A stretch of DNA of 64,000 bases from Symsagittifera roscoffensis (GCF_963678635.1 NC_087062.1:93721845-93785844), one strand, 5' to 3'; counted from the first letter of the stretch, positions 1 to 10,428 are shown. Numbers and translations are program-made. Notes: generated from the letters alone by a model not told the origin.

Positions 1-561
1 ATTTAATTTTTTGTGTGTATAACGTAGTCCTGGATATACTAATATTGAATTTTTTTCCATTTCTCTTGATAAAATTTTTCAAAAAAGCTCAAGAATCTTC
101 TTTTTTTTGTATGGCATGTTTTTGTATGCCTTGATCAATGTCTGGTAATTTGAAAATTCAAATTTTAGAAATAATCATCTTTGAAATTTTTTGCCAAAAT
201 TTAAAAGTTTGATATTTTCGTTATATTATTTGCGTGAGACAGAATTAAGACATTGCAGGCTGTTTCCAAAGCATTTTTAATGCGTGACGGCCAAACCTTT
301 GGTTACTACATTTGAGTAACCAAGGCTTATGTCATTTGTGTTCGGTTACGAACACAACCAATAAATTTTGACAAATTAAAACGTAAAAAATAAATATTTT
401 TAGTTTATGGAAAAATGCTAGTCAATTTCCATATATGAAAAAAATACTAATCATAGACCTTTCATGCAATTTTCTGTACGTATGGAATTGCATGGAAAGT
501 CTATGACTAGCATTTTTCCATATATGGAAATTGTATGACTAGCATTTTTGGTCAACCCGGG
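1..561. mobile_element. Foldback/MITE-like element, right part only
   Basis: This is the right-hand part of the element seen whole at 2540-3484 and 5394-6337. It ends in GTCAACCCGGG at 551-561. Just inside that end are inverted short blocks (ATGCTAGTCA, CCATATATGG) that can pair with each other. No ORF is supported. Confidence 0.5.
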
Positions 562-626
562 CTCCTAGCAATTTAAAAAGTACACACTGTGACAGAAGAA
601 AAAACTGAAGGGAAAACGAAACAAGA

Positions 627-862
627 CTGCTCGTATCAGGGCGAAGCCCTGAATGTTGCGACTGTCTTTTAAGGTTTATGGAGCAGCAGTAAAAACATTA
701 AAAAAATAAATTAAATAAAACATAATGAAATTTTTTTTCTCTAAAATTTGAAATGTTTTAATGAAAATCATCTCCCCACACGCCATATAAAGTACAACAA
801 GACTGCTCGTATCAGGGCGAAGCCCTGAATGTTCCGACTGCCTTTTAAGGCTTATGGAGCAG
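627..862. repeat. Pair of 60-nt three-stem elements (unit 1)
   Basis: Two copies lie at 627-686 and 803-862. Each begins CTGCTC and ends GAGCAG, which can pair as a closing stem. Inside are a tight hairpin (CAGGGC-GAA-GCCCTG) and a second small one (GCCTT-TT-AAGGC, perfect only in the 803 copy). Copy 627 carries GTTGCG and TGTC where the others have GTTCCG and TGCC. The 60-nt length is kept in all six copies in the window. Function is unknown; it could be a structural element of a transposon. Confidence 0.5.
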
Positions 863-1547
863 CAGTAATAAGATTAAAAAATTAATTAAAATAAAAAAAA
901 ATGAAAATTTTTTTCTAAAATTTGAAATTTTTTAAGAAAAACATCAGCCCACACGCCATATAAAGTACAAAAAGATAGATTTTGTTCCTTGTAACAAATC
1001 AATTATGGCAAATAAGCTTCGATCAACCAATTTGAACGATTTATAAGACGGATTAAATCTCCGCTTACGCGTTAATAGCGCGAATTATATCGCGCGTTAA
1101 TTGTCCCAAATTGGTCAAAATGGCCGAAATGGCAATCTTTAAACCCTCATAACTTTACGAAAAATGATCACAGGTGAAATATCTTTTCAAATTCAAGCTC
1201 AGGACAACAATAGCTTTCGAATGATATAAAAAATTCCGTCAAAATGGCTAGTTAAAATGTCGAAATTTGTCTGAAGAAAAGAAACCCACCCGAGCACAAA
1301 TATTCCGTTACTTTCGTATCGAAAGTCGGAACAATGAACAGTTATGCTCTCAGTAGGAAAGAAACTGTTTGTAATGTTGTACTATAATTGTAATGTTGTA
1401 CTATATTCAGCTGCTGCAGGTAAATATAACTTATCCAATTGGGTGATATAATCCAAGTAAATTTCCAAACCCTTGAAAATAATTGAAATTAGTAGTAACG
1501 AATAGTTCCAATAACAGTAACAAGTAAAGAGTGAGGAAAGTAAGTAA

Positions 1548-1939
1548 TTAAAGGAGGTTTTTTATGAACCAATGCACAAATTTGACGTATAGTTCGCGGA
1601 GGAGAGCATCTGCGTGCATTGATTCGGTGTATTCTTTGATTTTTCCGAAAGAATTTCGGAGTTCGGTGAGCTCGGCATCAACCACATGACGCCAGGTGCT
1701 GTTGTCGTTGGTCACCCGCTCATCCAGCTCGCAGAAGACTAGGCGGAAAGACTCGGCGGAAAATTGCAATTGCAGCCGCCACGATGGCTTTTTTCTGTTC
1801 GCCCTTTCATATGCACGGGCATCAGCGAAGAAACTGTACCAATAGGACAGTGTTCCCACTTCCTGCGCGACGAGACAGATGGCGCCTACGCTGAAGCCAT
1901 CGACACAATCAGCGAGGTCGTTCACAAAGTCGAGGGTGA
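1548..1939 (-). pseudogene. Exon copy of unrecognised gene (unit 1)
   Basis: This is a minus-strand open frame of about 130 codons that starts right after a splice-acceptor-like TTTCAG (acceptor AG at 1940-1941) and ends at TAA (1548-1550). The frame continues without a stop upstream of the acceptor to 2087, but that stretch is AT-rich and reads like intron. The encoded segment is mixed hydrophobic and charged, with a Cys-containing stretch (DLADCVDGFSVG) and a charged C-terminal half. I do not recognise a family. The exon upstream of it at 10216-10389 is absent here, so this copy is probably a fragment carried by the tandem unit. Confidence 0.45.
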
Positions 1940-2539
1940 CTGAAACGTTATATATTTTAAACACAACATTACGACATTGAAGCGGGTTTGTCAAATGATT
2001 AAGTTTCGAAGAAAATGCATGATATTTTGTTTTAAAAAAAAGGTATTTCAGCACCCGGAATATTCTTGAATTCCTCCAGGGAGCCAATTCAAAATCATTT
2101 GGCTCGATTTATACTTTTCAGAAGGTTCTAACAAGGAAAGAAGATCAAAATGTTTGCTGAGCATGAACAAAAAAAATAAAGCTTGCACGAAATTGCTTCA
2201 AGTTTGCATGAAAGAAAGCAAATAATCGAAACAGATTGAGATCTATATCAATCAAAAGCAAACAAAAATTCCTAAATTCCTTTAAACTTGATGCTCAAAC
2301 AACAAACCAACTCATCTAAAAACAAAAAATTTAATCCATCCATAACAAAACAACAATTTCACCCGTAAACATAAAAAAACAATTGCTGTCAGTTTACGAA
2401 ACTTAAATCGTTGCTCAATAAATTTATGACGTAATTTTGTCTCATTTCCAATTCAATGGAATAGAAAATTCCATTATTAAAATCAAGGCATCATTTGGCA
2501 TTGGCAACAAAACTACTAATGCTGAATCATTTCTAGCCT

Positions 2540-3484
2540 CCCGGGTTGACTTCCATAGACCAAAAATGCTGATCATACAATTCCATAAACTAAGTCTATG
2601 AAAAAATACTACTCATACAATTTTCATACATTTTGCTAAATTGGTGTCATCGAATTTTCGAAGAACTTTTCTCTTGTTTTCGCATAAATTTTGGTGTATC
2701 GTACTAATTAAAAAAGGAAAATTTTTTGTCAAAAAAAATGCTAATCATACAATTTCCATATATGGAAAATGTATGACTAGCATTTTTTTGATGGCGACAA
2801 CAAACATTTTTCTAAGTATTTTTGAAATTGCCCCCAAAATTTTTTTTGTGTTTTTTTTTCAACCGCAAAATGATTTTCGTACTCAAACAAACATTTTTTT
2901 GAAAAAAAATTTTGCATGCAAAATTTAATTTTTTGTGTGTATAACGTAGTCCTGGATATACTAATATTGAATTTTTTTCCATTTCTCTTGATAAAATTTT
3001 TCAGAAAAGCTCAAGACTCTTCTTTTTTTTTGTATGGCATGTTTTTGTATGCCTTGATCAATGTCTGGTAATTTGAAAATTCAAATTTTAGAAATAATCA
3101 TCTTTGAAATTTTTTGCCAAAATTTAAAAGTTTGATATTTTCGTTATATTATTTGCGTGAGACAGAATTAAGACATTGCAGGCTGTTTCCAAAGCATTTT
3201 TAATGCGTGACGGCCAAACCTTTGGTTACTACATTTGAGTAACCAAGGCTTATGTCATTTGTGTTCGGTTACGAACAAAACCAATAAAATTTGACAAATT
3301 AAAATGTAAAAAATAAATATTTTTAGTTTATGGAAAAATGCTAGTCAATTTTCATATATGAAAAAATTACTAATCATAGACCTTTCATGCAATTTTCTGT
3401 ACGTATGGAATTGCATGGAAAGTCTATGACAAGCATTTTTCCATATATGGAAATTGTATGACTAGCATTTTTGGTCAACCCGGG
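2540..3484. mobile_element. Foldback/MITE-like element with CCCGGGTTGAC ends
   Basis: The segment starts with CCCGGGTTGAC (2540-2550) and ends with its exact reverse complement (3474-3484). The inverted similarity continues inward, with an interruption, through ACCAAAAATGCT and CATACAATT blocks. It is 945 bp, AT-rich and non-coding, with many internal inverted blocks around CCATATATGG. This fits a non-autonomous foldback or MITE. The flanks read ...GCCT and CTCC..., so a 2-bp CT target duplication is possible but not convincing. It recurs once per tandem unit, so it was amplified with the unit rather than inserted separately each time. Confidence 0.5.
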
Positions 3485-3549
3485 CTCCTAGCAATTTAAA
3501 AAGTACACACTGTGACAGAAGAAAAAACTGAAGGGAAAACGAAACAAGA

Positions 3550-3785
3550 CTGCTCGTATCAGGGCGAAGCCCTGAATGTTCCGACTGCCTTTTAAGGTTT
3601 ATGGAGCAGCAGTAAAAGCATTAAAAAAATAAATTAAATAAAACATAATGAAATTTTTTTTCTCTAAAATTTGAAATGTTTTAATGAAAATCATCTCCCC
3701 ACACGCCATATAAAGTACAACAAGACTGCTCGTATCAGGGCGAAGCCCTGAATGTTCCGACTGCCTTTTAAGGTTTATGGAGCAG
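3550..3785. repeat. Pair of 60-nt three-stem elements (unit 2)
   Basis: Copies lie at 3550-3609 and 3726-3785, with the same closing stem CTGCTC/GAGCAG and the same CAGGGC-GAA-GCCCTG hairpin as in unit 1. Confidence 0.5.
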
Positions 3786-4401
3786 CAGTAATAAGATTAA
3801 AAAATTAATTAAAATAAAAAAAAATGAAAATTTTTTTCTAAAATTTGAAATTTTTTAAGAAAAACATCAGCCCACACGCCATATGAAGTACAAAAAGATA
3901 GATTTTGTTCCTTGTAACAAATCAATTATGGCAAATAAGCTTCGATCAACCAATTTGAACGATTTATAAGACGGATTAAATCTCCGCTTACGCGTTAATA
4001 GCGCGAATTATATCGCGCGTTAATTGTCCCAAATTGGTCAAAATGGCCGAAATGGCAATCTTTAAACCCTCATAACTTTACGAAAAATGATCACAGGTGA
4101 AATATCTTTTCAAATTCAAGCTCAGGACAACAATAGCTTTCGAATGATATAAAAAATTCCGTTACTTTCGTATCGAAAGTCGGAACAATGAACAGTTATG
4201 CTCTCAGTAGGAAAGAAACTGTTTGTAATGTTGTACTATAATTGTAATGTTGTACTATATTCAGCTGCTGCAGGTAAATATAACTTATCCAATTGGGTGA
4301 TATAATCCAAGTAAATTTCCAAACCCTTGAAAATAATTGAAATTAGTAGTAACGAATAGTTCCAATAACAGTAACAAGTAAAGAGTGAGGAAAGTAAGTA
4401 A

Positions 4402-4793
4402 TTAAACGAGGTTTTTTATGAACCAATGCACAAATTTGACGTATAGTTCGCGGAGGAGAGCATCTGCGTGCATTGATTCGGTGTATTCTTTGATTTTTCC
4501 AAAAGAATTTCGGAGTTCGGTGAGCTCGGCATCAACCACATGACGCCAGGTGCTGTTGTCGTTGGTCACCCGCTCATCCAGCTCGCAGAAGACTAGGCGG
4601 AAAGACTCGGCGGAAAATTGCAATTGCAGCCGCCACGATGGCTTTTTTCTGTTCGCCCTTTCATATGCACGGGCATCAGCGAAGAAACTGTACCAATAGG
4701 ACAGTGTTCCCACTTCCTGCGCGACGAGACAGATGGCGCCTACGCTGAAGCCATCGACACAATCAGCGAGGTCGTTCACAAAGTCGAGGGTGA
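4402..4793 (-). pseudogene. Exon copy of unrecognised gene (unit 2)
   Basis: This is the same exon as 1548-1939, shifted by exactly 2,854 bp. The acceptor AG is kept and the frame is intact. The last residue before the stop is Val instead of Leu. No upstream exon is present. The reading frame is kept in all three copies of the window, but with so few differences this says little about selection. Confidence 0.45.
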
Positions 4794-5393
4794 CTGAAAC
4801 GATATATATTTTAAACACAACATTACGACATTGAAGCGGGTTTGTCAAATGATTAAGTTTCGAAGAAAATGCATGATATTTTGTTTTAAAAAAAAGGTAT
4901 TTCAGCACCCGGAATATTCTTGAATTCCTCCAGGGAGCCAATTCAAAATCATTTGGCTCGATTTATACTTTTCAGAAGGTTCTAACAAGGAAAGAAGATC
5001 AAAATGTTTGCTGAGCATGAACAAAAAAAATAAAGCTTGCACGAAATTGCTTCAAGTTTGCATGAAAGAAAGCAAATAATCGAAACAGATTGAGATCTAT
5101 ATCAATCAAAAGCAAACAAAAATTCCTAAATTCCTTTAAACTTGATGCTCAAACAACAAACCAACTCATCTAAAAACAAAAAATTTAGTCCATCCATAAC
5201 AAAACAACAATTTCACCCGTAAACATAAAAAAACAATTGCTGTCAGTTTACGAAACTTAAATCGTTGCTCAATAAATTTATGACGTAATTTTGTCTCATT
5301 TCCAATTCAATGGAATAGAAAACTCCATTATTAAAATCAAGGCATCATTTGGCATTGGCAACAAAACTACTAATGCTGAATCATTTCTAGCCT

Positions 5394-6337
5394 CCCGGGT
5401 TGACTTCCATAGACCAAAAATGCTAATCATACAATTCCATAAACTAAGTCTATGAAAAAATACTACTCATACAATTTTCATACATTTTGCTAAATTGTTG
5501 TCATCGAATTTTCGAAGAACTTTTCTCTTGTTTTCGCATAAATTTTGGTGTATCGTACTAATTAAAAAAGGAAAATTTTTTGTCAAAAAAAATGCTAATC
5601 ATACAACTTCCATATATGGAAATTGTATGACTAGCATTTTTTTGATGGCGACAACAAACATTTTTCTAAGTATTTTTGAAATTGCCCCCAAAATTTTTTT
5701 TGTGTTTTTTTTCAACCGAAAAATGATTTTCGTACTCAAACAAACATTTTTTTGAAAAAAAAATTTTGCATGCAAAATTTAATTTTTTGTGTGTATAACG
5801 TAGTCCTGGATATACTAATATTGAATTTTTTTCCATTTCTCTTGATAAAATTTTTCAGAAAAGCTCAAGACTCTTCTTTTTTTTGTATGGCATGTTTTTG
5901 TATGCCTTGATCAATGTCTGGTAATTTGAAAATTCAAATTTTAGAAATAATCATCTTTGAAATTTTTTGCCAAAATTTAAAAGTTTGATATTTTCGTTAT
6001 ATTATTTGCGTGAGACAGAATTAAGACATTGCAGGCTGTTCCCAAAGCATTTTTAATGCGTGACGGCCAAACCTTTGGTTACTACATTTGAGTAACCAAG
6101 GCTTATGTCATTTGTGTTCGGTTACGAACAAAACCAATAAAATTTGACAAATTAAAATGTAAAAAATAAATATTTTTAGTTTATGGAAAAATGCTAGTCA
6201 ATTTTCATATATGAAAAAATTACTAATCATAGACCTTTCATGCAATTTTCGGTACGTATGGAATTGCATGGAAAGTCTATGACTAGCATTTTTCTATATA
6301 TGGAAATTGTATGACTAGCATTTTTGGTCAACCCGGG
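5394..6337. mobile_element. Foldback/MITE-like element, second full copy
   Basis: This is the same element as 2540-3484, 944 bp long, with CCCGGGTTGAC at 5394-5404 and the inverted end at 6327-6337. Differences from the first copy are a few substitutions and changes in homopolymer length. Confidence 0.5.
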
Positions 6338-7147
6338 CTCCTAGCAATTTAAAAAGTACACACTGTGACAGAAGAAAAAACTGAAGGGAAAACGAAACAA
6401 GACTGCTCGTATCAGGGCGAAGCCCTGAATGTTCCGACTGCCTTTTAAGGTTTATGGAGCAGCAGTAAAAGCATTAAAAAAAATAAATTAAATAAAACAT
6501 AATGAAATTTTTTTTCTCTAAAATTTGAAATGTTTTAATGAAAATCATCTCCCCACACGCCATATAAAGTACAACAAGACTGCTCGTATCAGGGCGAAGC
6601 CCTGAATGTTCCGACTGCCTTTTAAGGTTTATGGAGCAGCAGTAATAAGATTAAAAAATTAATTAAAATAAATAAAAATGAAAATTTTTTTCTTAAATTT
6701 GAAATTTTTTAAGAAAAACATCAGCCCACACGCCATATAAAGTACAAAAAGATAGATTTTGTTCCTTGTAACAAATCAATTATGGCAAATAAGCTTCGAT
6801 CAACCAATTTGAACGATTTATAAGACGGATTAAACCTCCGCTTACGCGTTAATAGCGCGAATTATATCGCGCGTTAATTGTCCCAAATTGGTCAAAATGG
6901 CCGAAATGGCAATCTTTAAACCCTCATAACTTTACGAAAAATGATCACAGGTGAAATATCTTTTCAAATTCAAGCTCAGGACAACAATAACTTTCGAATG
7001 ATATAAAAAATTTCGTCAAAAATGGCTAGTTAAAAAGTCGAAATTTGTCTGAAGAAAAGAAACCCACCCGAGCACAAATATTCCGTTACTTTCGTATCGA
7101 AAGTCGGAACAATGAACAGTTATGCTCTCAGTAGGAAAGAAACTGTT
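5777..7147. repeat. Tandem 2.9-kb unit, copy 3, interrupted
   Basis: The sequence follows copies 1 and 2 until about 7147 (AGGAAAGAAACTGTTT) and then changes abruptly to unrelated DNA. The unit resumes at about 9476 (TAATTGTAATGTTGTACTAT), almost exactly where it left off, and continues to about 10188. The simplest reading is a 2.3-kb insertion into the third unit, with loss of about 16 bp of a short TGTAATGTTGTACTATA duplication at the break. Confidence 0.85.
6403..6639. repeat. Pair of 60-nt three-stem elements (unit 3)
   Basis: Copies lie at 6403-6462 and 6580-6639, again exactly 60 nt each, with both paired blocks intact. Confidence 0.5.
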
Positions 7148-7731
7148 TTTTATTCGTAGTGAAAATATTAGAGATGGCTGCATAATTCGGCTTACAGCCT
7201 TATACTGCCAGTTTGTCGGTCTCTCGATTAAGACTAAGGCGTCATCTTAAATTAAGTGCGGAAAAAACAAGGAGCCTTAATGCCCTGATATGAAAATACA
7301 TGTTTAGGATTCGATTTCAATAAATGAGCGAGTTTGATTTTTATTTTTGTTTCAATGTCAAAAGCATTTGGTATTAAAATTAGTTTCACGAGAAAAACCT
7401 TTAAAAAAATTGAAAGAAACTTAAGTGGTGGCGTCCCTCAGGGGGCGTTTAACAGTGCCGAAGTACAACAGTGCCGAAAAAGGTGGGAAAATTTCAGAAT
7501 AAATTACACGCATTTTCTAAAGAGCAGGAAATTACTGACGCTAATTACCAAAGAAAATCACTCCAATTTTGGCGCCAACATTTCTGCAACTGCAAACTAA
7601 ACAATTATTTTGGCACCAAAACGTGTAAGCTGCAAACTTTCTCGCTCAAAATCTTTAAGTTTTACTCAAGATTGTAAACGATCGCTGTTTAATTTTTGAT
7701 TGCCGAACTTAATATGTTGAAATTTGTTCAA

Positions 7732-7806
7732 ATTTTCGGCACTGTTGAACAAAGTTTTCATTTTCGGCACTGTTGAACATAGTTTTCATTTTCGGCACTC
7801 TTCACA
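7732..7806. repeat. 28-bp short tandem repeat, about 2.7 copies
   Basis: ATTTTCGGCACTGTTGAAC begins at 7732 and 7760, and a diverged copy begins at 7788. An isolated piece of the same motif (AACAGTGCCGAA, reverse complement) occurs twice near 7451-7480. This may be the remains of a local repeat or of an inverted structure. Confidence 0.7.
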
Positions 7807-7966
7807 TGCAGGTGGGAAGGCTGCACCAGAGTATGCAGATCAAAAGGAGGTCTCACCCAACAATGAAGGCTTACAAGTAGTTTTAATGGAAGTTCCATGG
7901 AGGCGGCACCGCGAAGAAGAAATCAAGGATACAACCCCAAGAGAGCAGCTAAGAAATGAGTACCAG

Positions 7967-8389
7967 TCAACAACTAATGAAGCCTTCGGCTTTTTCTGTT
8001 TGTTCCGGGCTCTGTGCCCTGGGTGGCTTGGGGTCGTGTTTTCCCGTCAGGTGCATCTTCTCCTCCCAGTCGATCAAGAATCTCGGGCGCTTCTTTACCA
8101 AACTTCTCCATCCTTTCCTCTTTCTGGATAAGTTCTCAGTGTTGGCCCAGTCTATTCCTGGTTCTCACAGGAGTTTCCGCCAGTACCATAACGTACCTCG
8201 TTTGAGGCCTCCTCTTACTTCGGGTTCGTGGTCCCAGGTACCGAGAATAATCCTTTTGGTGGAGCTTTCGTTCGGCATGCGTAGGGTGTGACCGATCCTG
8301 GAGAGGGTTCTCGTCTCTATCTTGGTCCGCATGGACGCAATTCCCAGTTGACCTCTTATCTCGTATGCATTTGCGTGCTCCTTCTGCAA
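7967..8389 (-). pseudogene. Non-LTR retrotransposon RT C-terminal remnant
   Basis: In one minus-strand frame the translation contains RIGHTLRMPNESSTKR followed by a Trp-rich segment, then EPGIDW and, near the end, KGWRSLVKK. The pattern of an R-x-GH-x-LRM block followed by a Trp-containing tail is characteristic of the C-terminal region of reverse transcriptases of non-LTR elements; the family match is by eye only. The frame is broken by TGA at 8165-8167 and then stays open to TGA at 7967-7969. The polymerase core and endonuclease are missing, so this is a dead fragment. Confidence 0.6.
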
Positions 8390-8428
8390 GTATAACGTTC
8401 ACGCCGTGTACATATATATTGAACTTAC

Positions 8429-8509
8429 AAATGTGCCTCCAAGTTTGTCTAACATCCAGTGCTTGGGGGCAGCAAGACGTTTCATATGCTTTTTGGGTCC
8501 ACGAGTCAT
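8429..8509 (-). pseudogene. RpS4: First coding exon fragment of ribosomal protein S4
   Basis: The minus strand from ATG (8509) encodes [19 protein letters not shown] and eight more residues ending GGTF. This matches the highly conserved N-terminus of eukaryotic 40S ribosomal protein S4 (eS4). The match stops at exactly 27 codons, followed at once by GTAAGT (8428-8423), a strong splice donor in phase 0. The fragment is therefore genomic, with its intron border, and not a processed retrocopy. The remaining roughly 235 residues of S4 are absent, and the RT remnant follows within 40 bp. A CTTGCAG at 8390-8384 would give a 45-bp intron, probably too short to be real. Identity is quite sure; function is unlikely. 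Confidence 0.8.
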
Positions 8510-9475
8510 GTTGTCTGTGTAGCACGCCACCAACATCGCAGCGACAGTTGTGAACACGGTGCAGATTGGAACAACCTCGACCTTTCGGTGTGGCAATTTT
8601 CATGTTCCGGAGCAACAGACTTAACCAAGGACGTGTTTGGGAGCACGTTAGGAATTTGCGGATTTGTATAGACGGCGTGATGCGTACGGTTGAGATGGGT
8701 TTTTCAGCGTTAATCCCGGAATTTAATCATGTGAAGCCAGAATAGGTTTGAATCACTAAATGTTCGCTCGATGACATGCCGGAAATATGGCTTGCAACCG
8801 GGGTTGCCACTAGGGTTTAGCAACTATCCATATCAATAATTTCGGTTTCGATTTTAATAGTTTGAGACATGTTAAATCAACAAATAAATTGAATGGATCA
8901 ACAAATTTTCGAGCAAGAAATAATTATACGTGTTTACTGTATAATTGTATCATGAAGGTGTGTTAATGGCGGGCCAGCTGGGTTGGATTCAGGGCTTGAC
9001 AGGTACTTGTTGTCTTGTTGCAGGTATCACGTCATCAGTTCAAAGTTTGCGGCATGACGACACTATGACGACATGCAGTTTTCGTGCTCGCGCTGCAGCA
9101 GAGGAGTGAAGCAGGTACCAGTCAACACCTCCAGCACCACGTCACCAGCTGACTTGATCTCGCTCGCGCCATTCTTGATTATTAATGATACACTGTGGGC
9201 AGCATCCAGTTTTCAAGCTTGATTATATGCTGCTTTGGCCATATCATCAATTATTGCCACACGTCATTCATAATAACACACAATAATTACTCTTGTAGTG
9301 TACTAACATAATATAATATAAATCTTGTATAACATCTCCTTTTTCCAAATTATAACCTGCTTAGATGTGTTTAGCCAACATGGATGAGTGCAACAATCAT
9401 GTAGTTTGAAGCCGAGAATATTTCTTCACGGCTCTAATTTGCACGTGGGGCTGAGAATATTTCTTTACGACCCTA

Positions 9476-10188
9476 ATTGTAATGTTGTACTATATTCAGC
9501 TGCTGCAGGTAAATATAACTTATCCAATTGGGTGATATAATCCAAGTAAATTTCCAAACCCTTGAAAATAATTGAAATTAGTAGTAACGAATAGTTCCAA
9601 TAACAGTAACAAGTAAAGAGTGAGGAAAGTAAGTAATTAAAGGAGGTTTTTTATGAACCAATGCACAAATTTGACGTATAGTTCGCGGAGGAGAGCATCT
9701 GCGTGCATTGATTCGGTGTATTCTTTGATTTTTCCGAAAGAATTTTGGAGTTCGGTGAGCTCGGCATCAACCACATGACGCCAGGTTCTGTTGTCGTTGG
9801 TCACCCGCTCATCCAGCTCGCAGAAGACTAGGCGGAAAGACTCGGCGGAAAATTGCAATTGCAGCCGCCACGATGGCTTTTTTCTGTTCGCCCTTTCATA
9901 TGCACGAGCATCAGCGAAGAAACTGTACCAATAGGACAGTGTTCCCATTTCCTGCGCGACGAGACAGATGGCGCCTACGCTGAAGCCATCGACACAATCA
10001 GCGAGGTCGTTCACAAAGTCGAGGGTGACTGAAACGATATATATTTTAAACACAACATTACGACATTGAAGCGGGTTTGTCAAATGATTAAGTTTCGAAG
10101 AAAATGCATGATATTTTGTTTTAAAAAAAAGGTATTTCAGCACCCGGAATATTCTTGAATTCCACCAGGGAGCCAATTCAAAATCATA
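9476..10188. repeat. Tandem 2.9-kb unit, copy 3, resumed part
   Basis: About 710 bp matches 1388-2098 of unit 1 and the equivalent part of unit 2, with a few substitutions. The match ends after AGCCAATTCAAAATCAT. Beyond this, units 1 and 2 read TTGGCTCG whereas this copy continues into a splice donor and a Gln-rich exon. Confidence 0.85.
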
Positions 10189-10389
10189 GCAAAACATCAA
10201 ATAAACAGTACTTACTATGTGATGGTTTAGAAATTTTTTTGAGGTCCGTTGCCAGTTTCCGTGCCTGCTGCTTGTTCTGTTGCTGTTCTGATTGTTGTGT
10301 TGCTGAGAGAGTGGAAGTTGATGATGATGGAAGTTGATGATGAGAGGCTGCTGCTGCTGTTTCCACCTCGTCATTTTGCCTTTTGCGGC
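9637..10389 (-). CDS. Candidate two-exon host gene, product unknown
   Basis: The downstream exon is 10028-9637 (TAA stop), about 130 codons, and is the same exon as in units 1 and 2. The upstream exon ends at 10216 before a strong donor GTAAGTAC (10215-10208). Joining donor and TTTCAG acceptor (10030-10029) removes a 187-bp intron and keeps the frame: phase 1, an A plus TC giving Ile. The upstream exon reads as a basic start (GRKRQNDEVE), an Ala/Ser/His stretch, a Gln-rich stretch and a Lys-rich end (KKISKPSH). No convincing ATG is seen in that frame. A possible acceptor TTTCAG at 10391-10390 suggests a further upstream exon. I do not recognise the protein. The splice model is inference from motifs and phase; a retained-intron frame is also open from about 10434. 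Confidence 0.35.
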   Translation of the reverse strand, partial: AAKGKMTRWKQQQQPLIINFHHHQLPLSQQHNNQNSNRTSSRHGNWQRTSKKFLNHHIVSTVYLMFCYDFELAPWWNSRIFRVLKYLFFKTKYHAFSSKLNHLTNPLQCRNVVFKIYIVSVTLDFVNDLADCVDGFSVGAICLVAQEMGTLSYWYSFFADARAYERANRKKPSWRLQLQFSAESFRLVFCELDERVTNDNRTWRHVVDAELTELQNSFGKIKEYTESMHADALLRELYVKFVHWFIKNLL

Positions 10390-10428
10390 CTGAAACCATA
10401 GAAAAGGTTTCAGGCCGCAAAAGGCAAA
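10375..10428. repeat. 23-bp perfect hairpin at exon edge
   Basis: TTTGCCTTTTGCGGCCTGAA and three more bases (10375-10397) are followed, after 8 nt, by the exact reverse complement (10406-10428). The candidate acceptor of the Gln-rich exon lies in the left arm. A hairpin like this often marks a foldback at a rearrangement breakpoint. Confidence 0.85.

Larger units (their letters stand above)
1..2922. repeat. Tandem 2.9-kb unit, copy 1 (left edge cut by window)
   Basis: This is the first of three head-to-tail copies; the unit start used here (ATTTAATTTTTTGTGTG) recurs at 2923 and 5777. Copy 1 is 2,922 bp and copy 2 is 2,854 bp. By eye they are nearly identical, which points to recent duplication or recent homogenisation. 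Each unit holds the right part of a foldback element, two 60-nt hairpin elements, a minus-strand exon copy, and the left part of the next foldback element. Apart from these the sequence is AT-rich with long A and T runs and no other coding signal. Confidence 0.9.
2923..5776. repeat. Tandem 2.9-kb unit, copy 2 (with 68-bp deletion)
   Basis: This unit has the same content and order as copy 1. It lacks 68 bp present in copy 1 (about 1228-1302) and copy 3 (about 7009-7085). The missing piece lies between two short direct repeats (ATTCCGT) in copy 1, and only one of them remains in copy 2, near 4157. This is the usual mark of slippage or recombination between short repeats. Copies 1 and 3 keep the longer, presumably ancestral form. 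Confidence 0.9.
7148..9475. other. Composite insertion splitting tandem unit 3
   Basis: This is about 2.3 kb of unrelated DNA between the two halves of unit 3. It contains a 28-bp repeat (7732-7806), a broken reverse-transcriptase C-terminus (7967-8389) and an RpS4 first coding exon (8429-8509). The stretches 7148-7730 and 8600-9475 hold nothing I recognise. No terminal repeats or target-site duplication are evident. The base composition is richer in G+C than the surrounding units. Confidence 0.6.

Noticed and set aside
2641-5755. Plus-strand ORFs inside the foldback elements (2641-2928, 5495-5755)
   Set aside because: They are Phe/Lys/Asn-rich from T and A runs, and the two copies differ in frame and length because of homopolymer changes.
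7400-7460. Reverse-transcriptase motif GGVPQGA on the plus strand
   Set aside because: It is a short isolated match with no other RT motif in frame, and on the opposite strand from the real RT remnant.
8384-8428. A functional 45-bp intron joining RpS4 to the RT remnant
   Set aside because: The length is below usual insect introns, and the fusion would join a ribosomal protein start to a frame with a stop.
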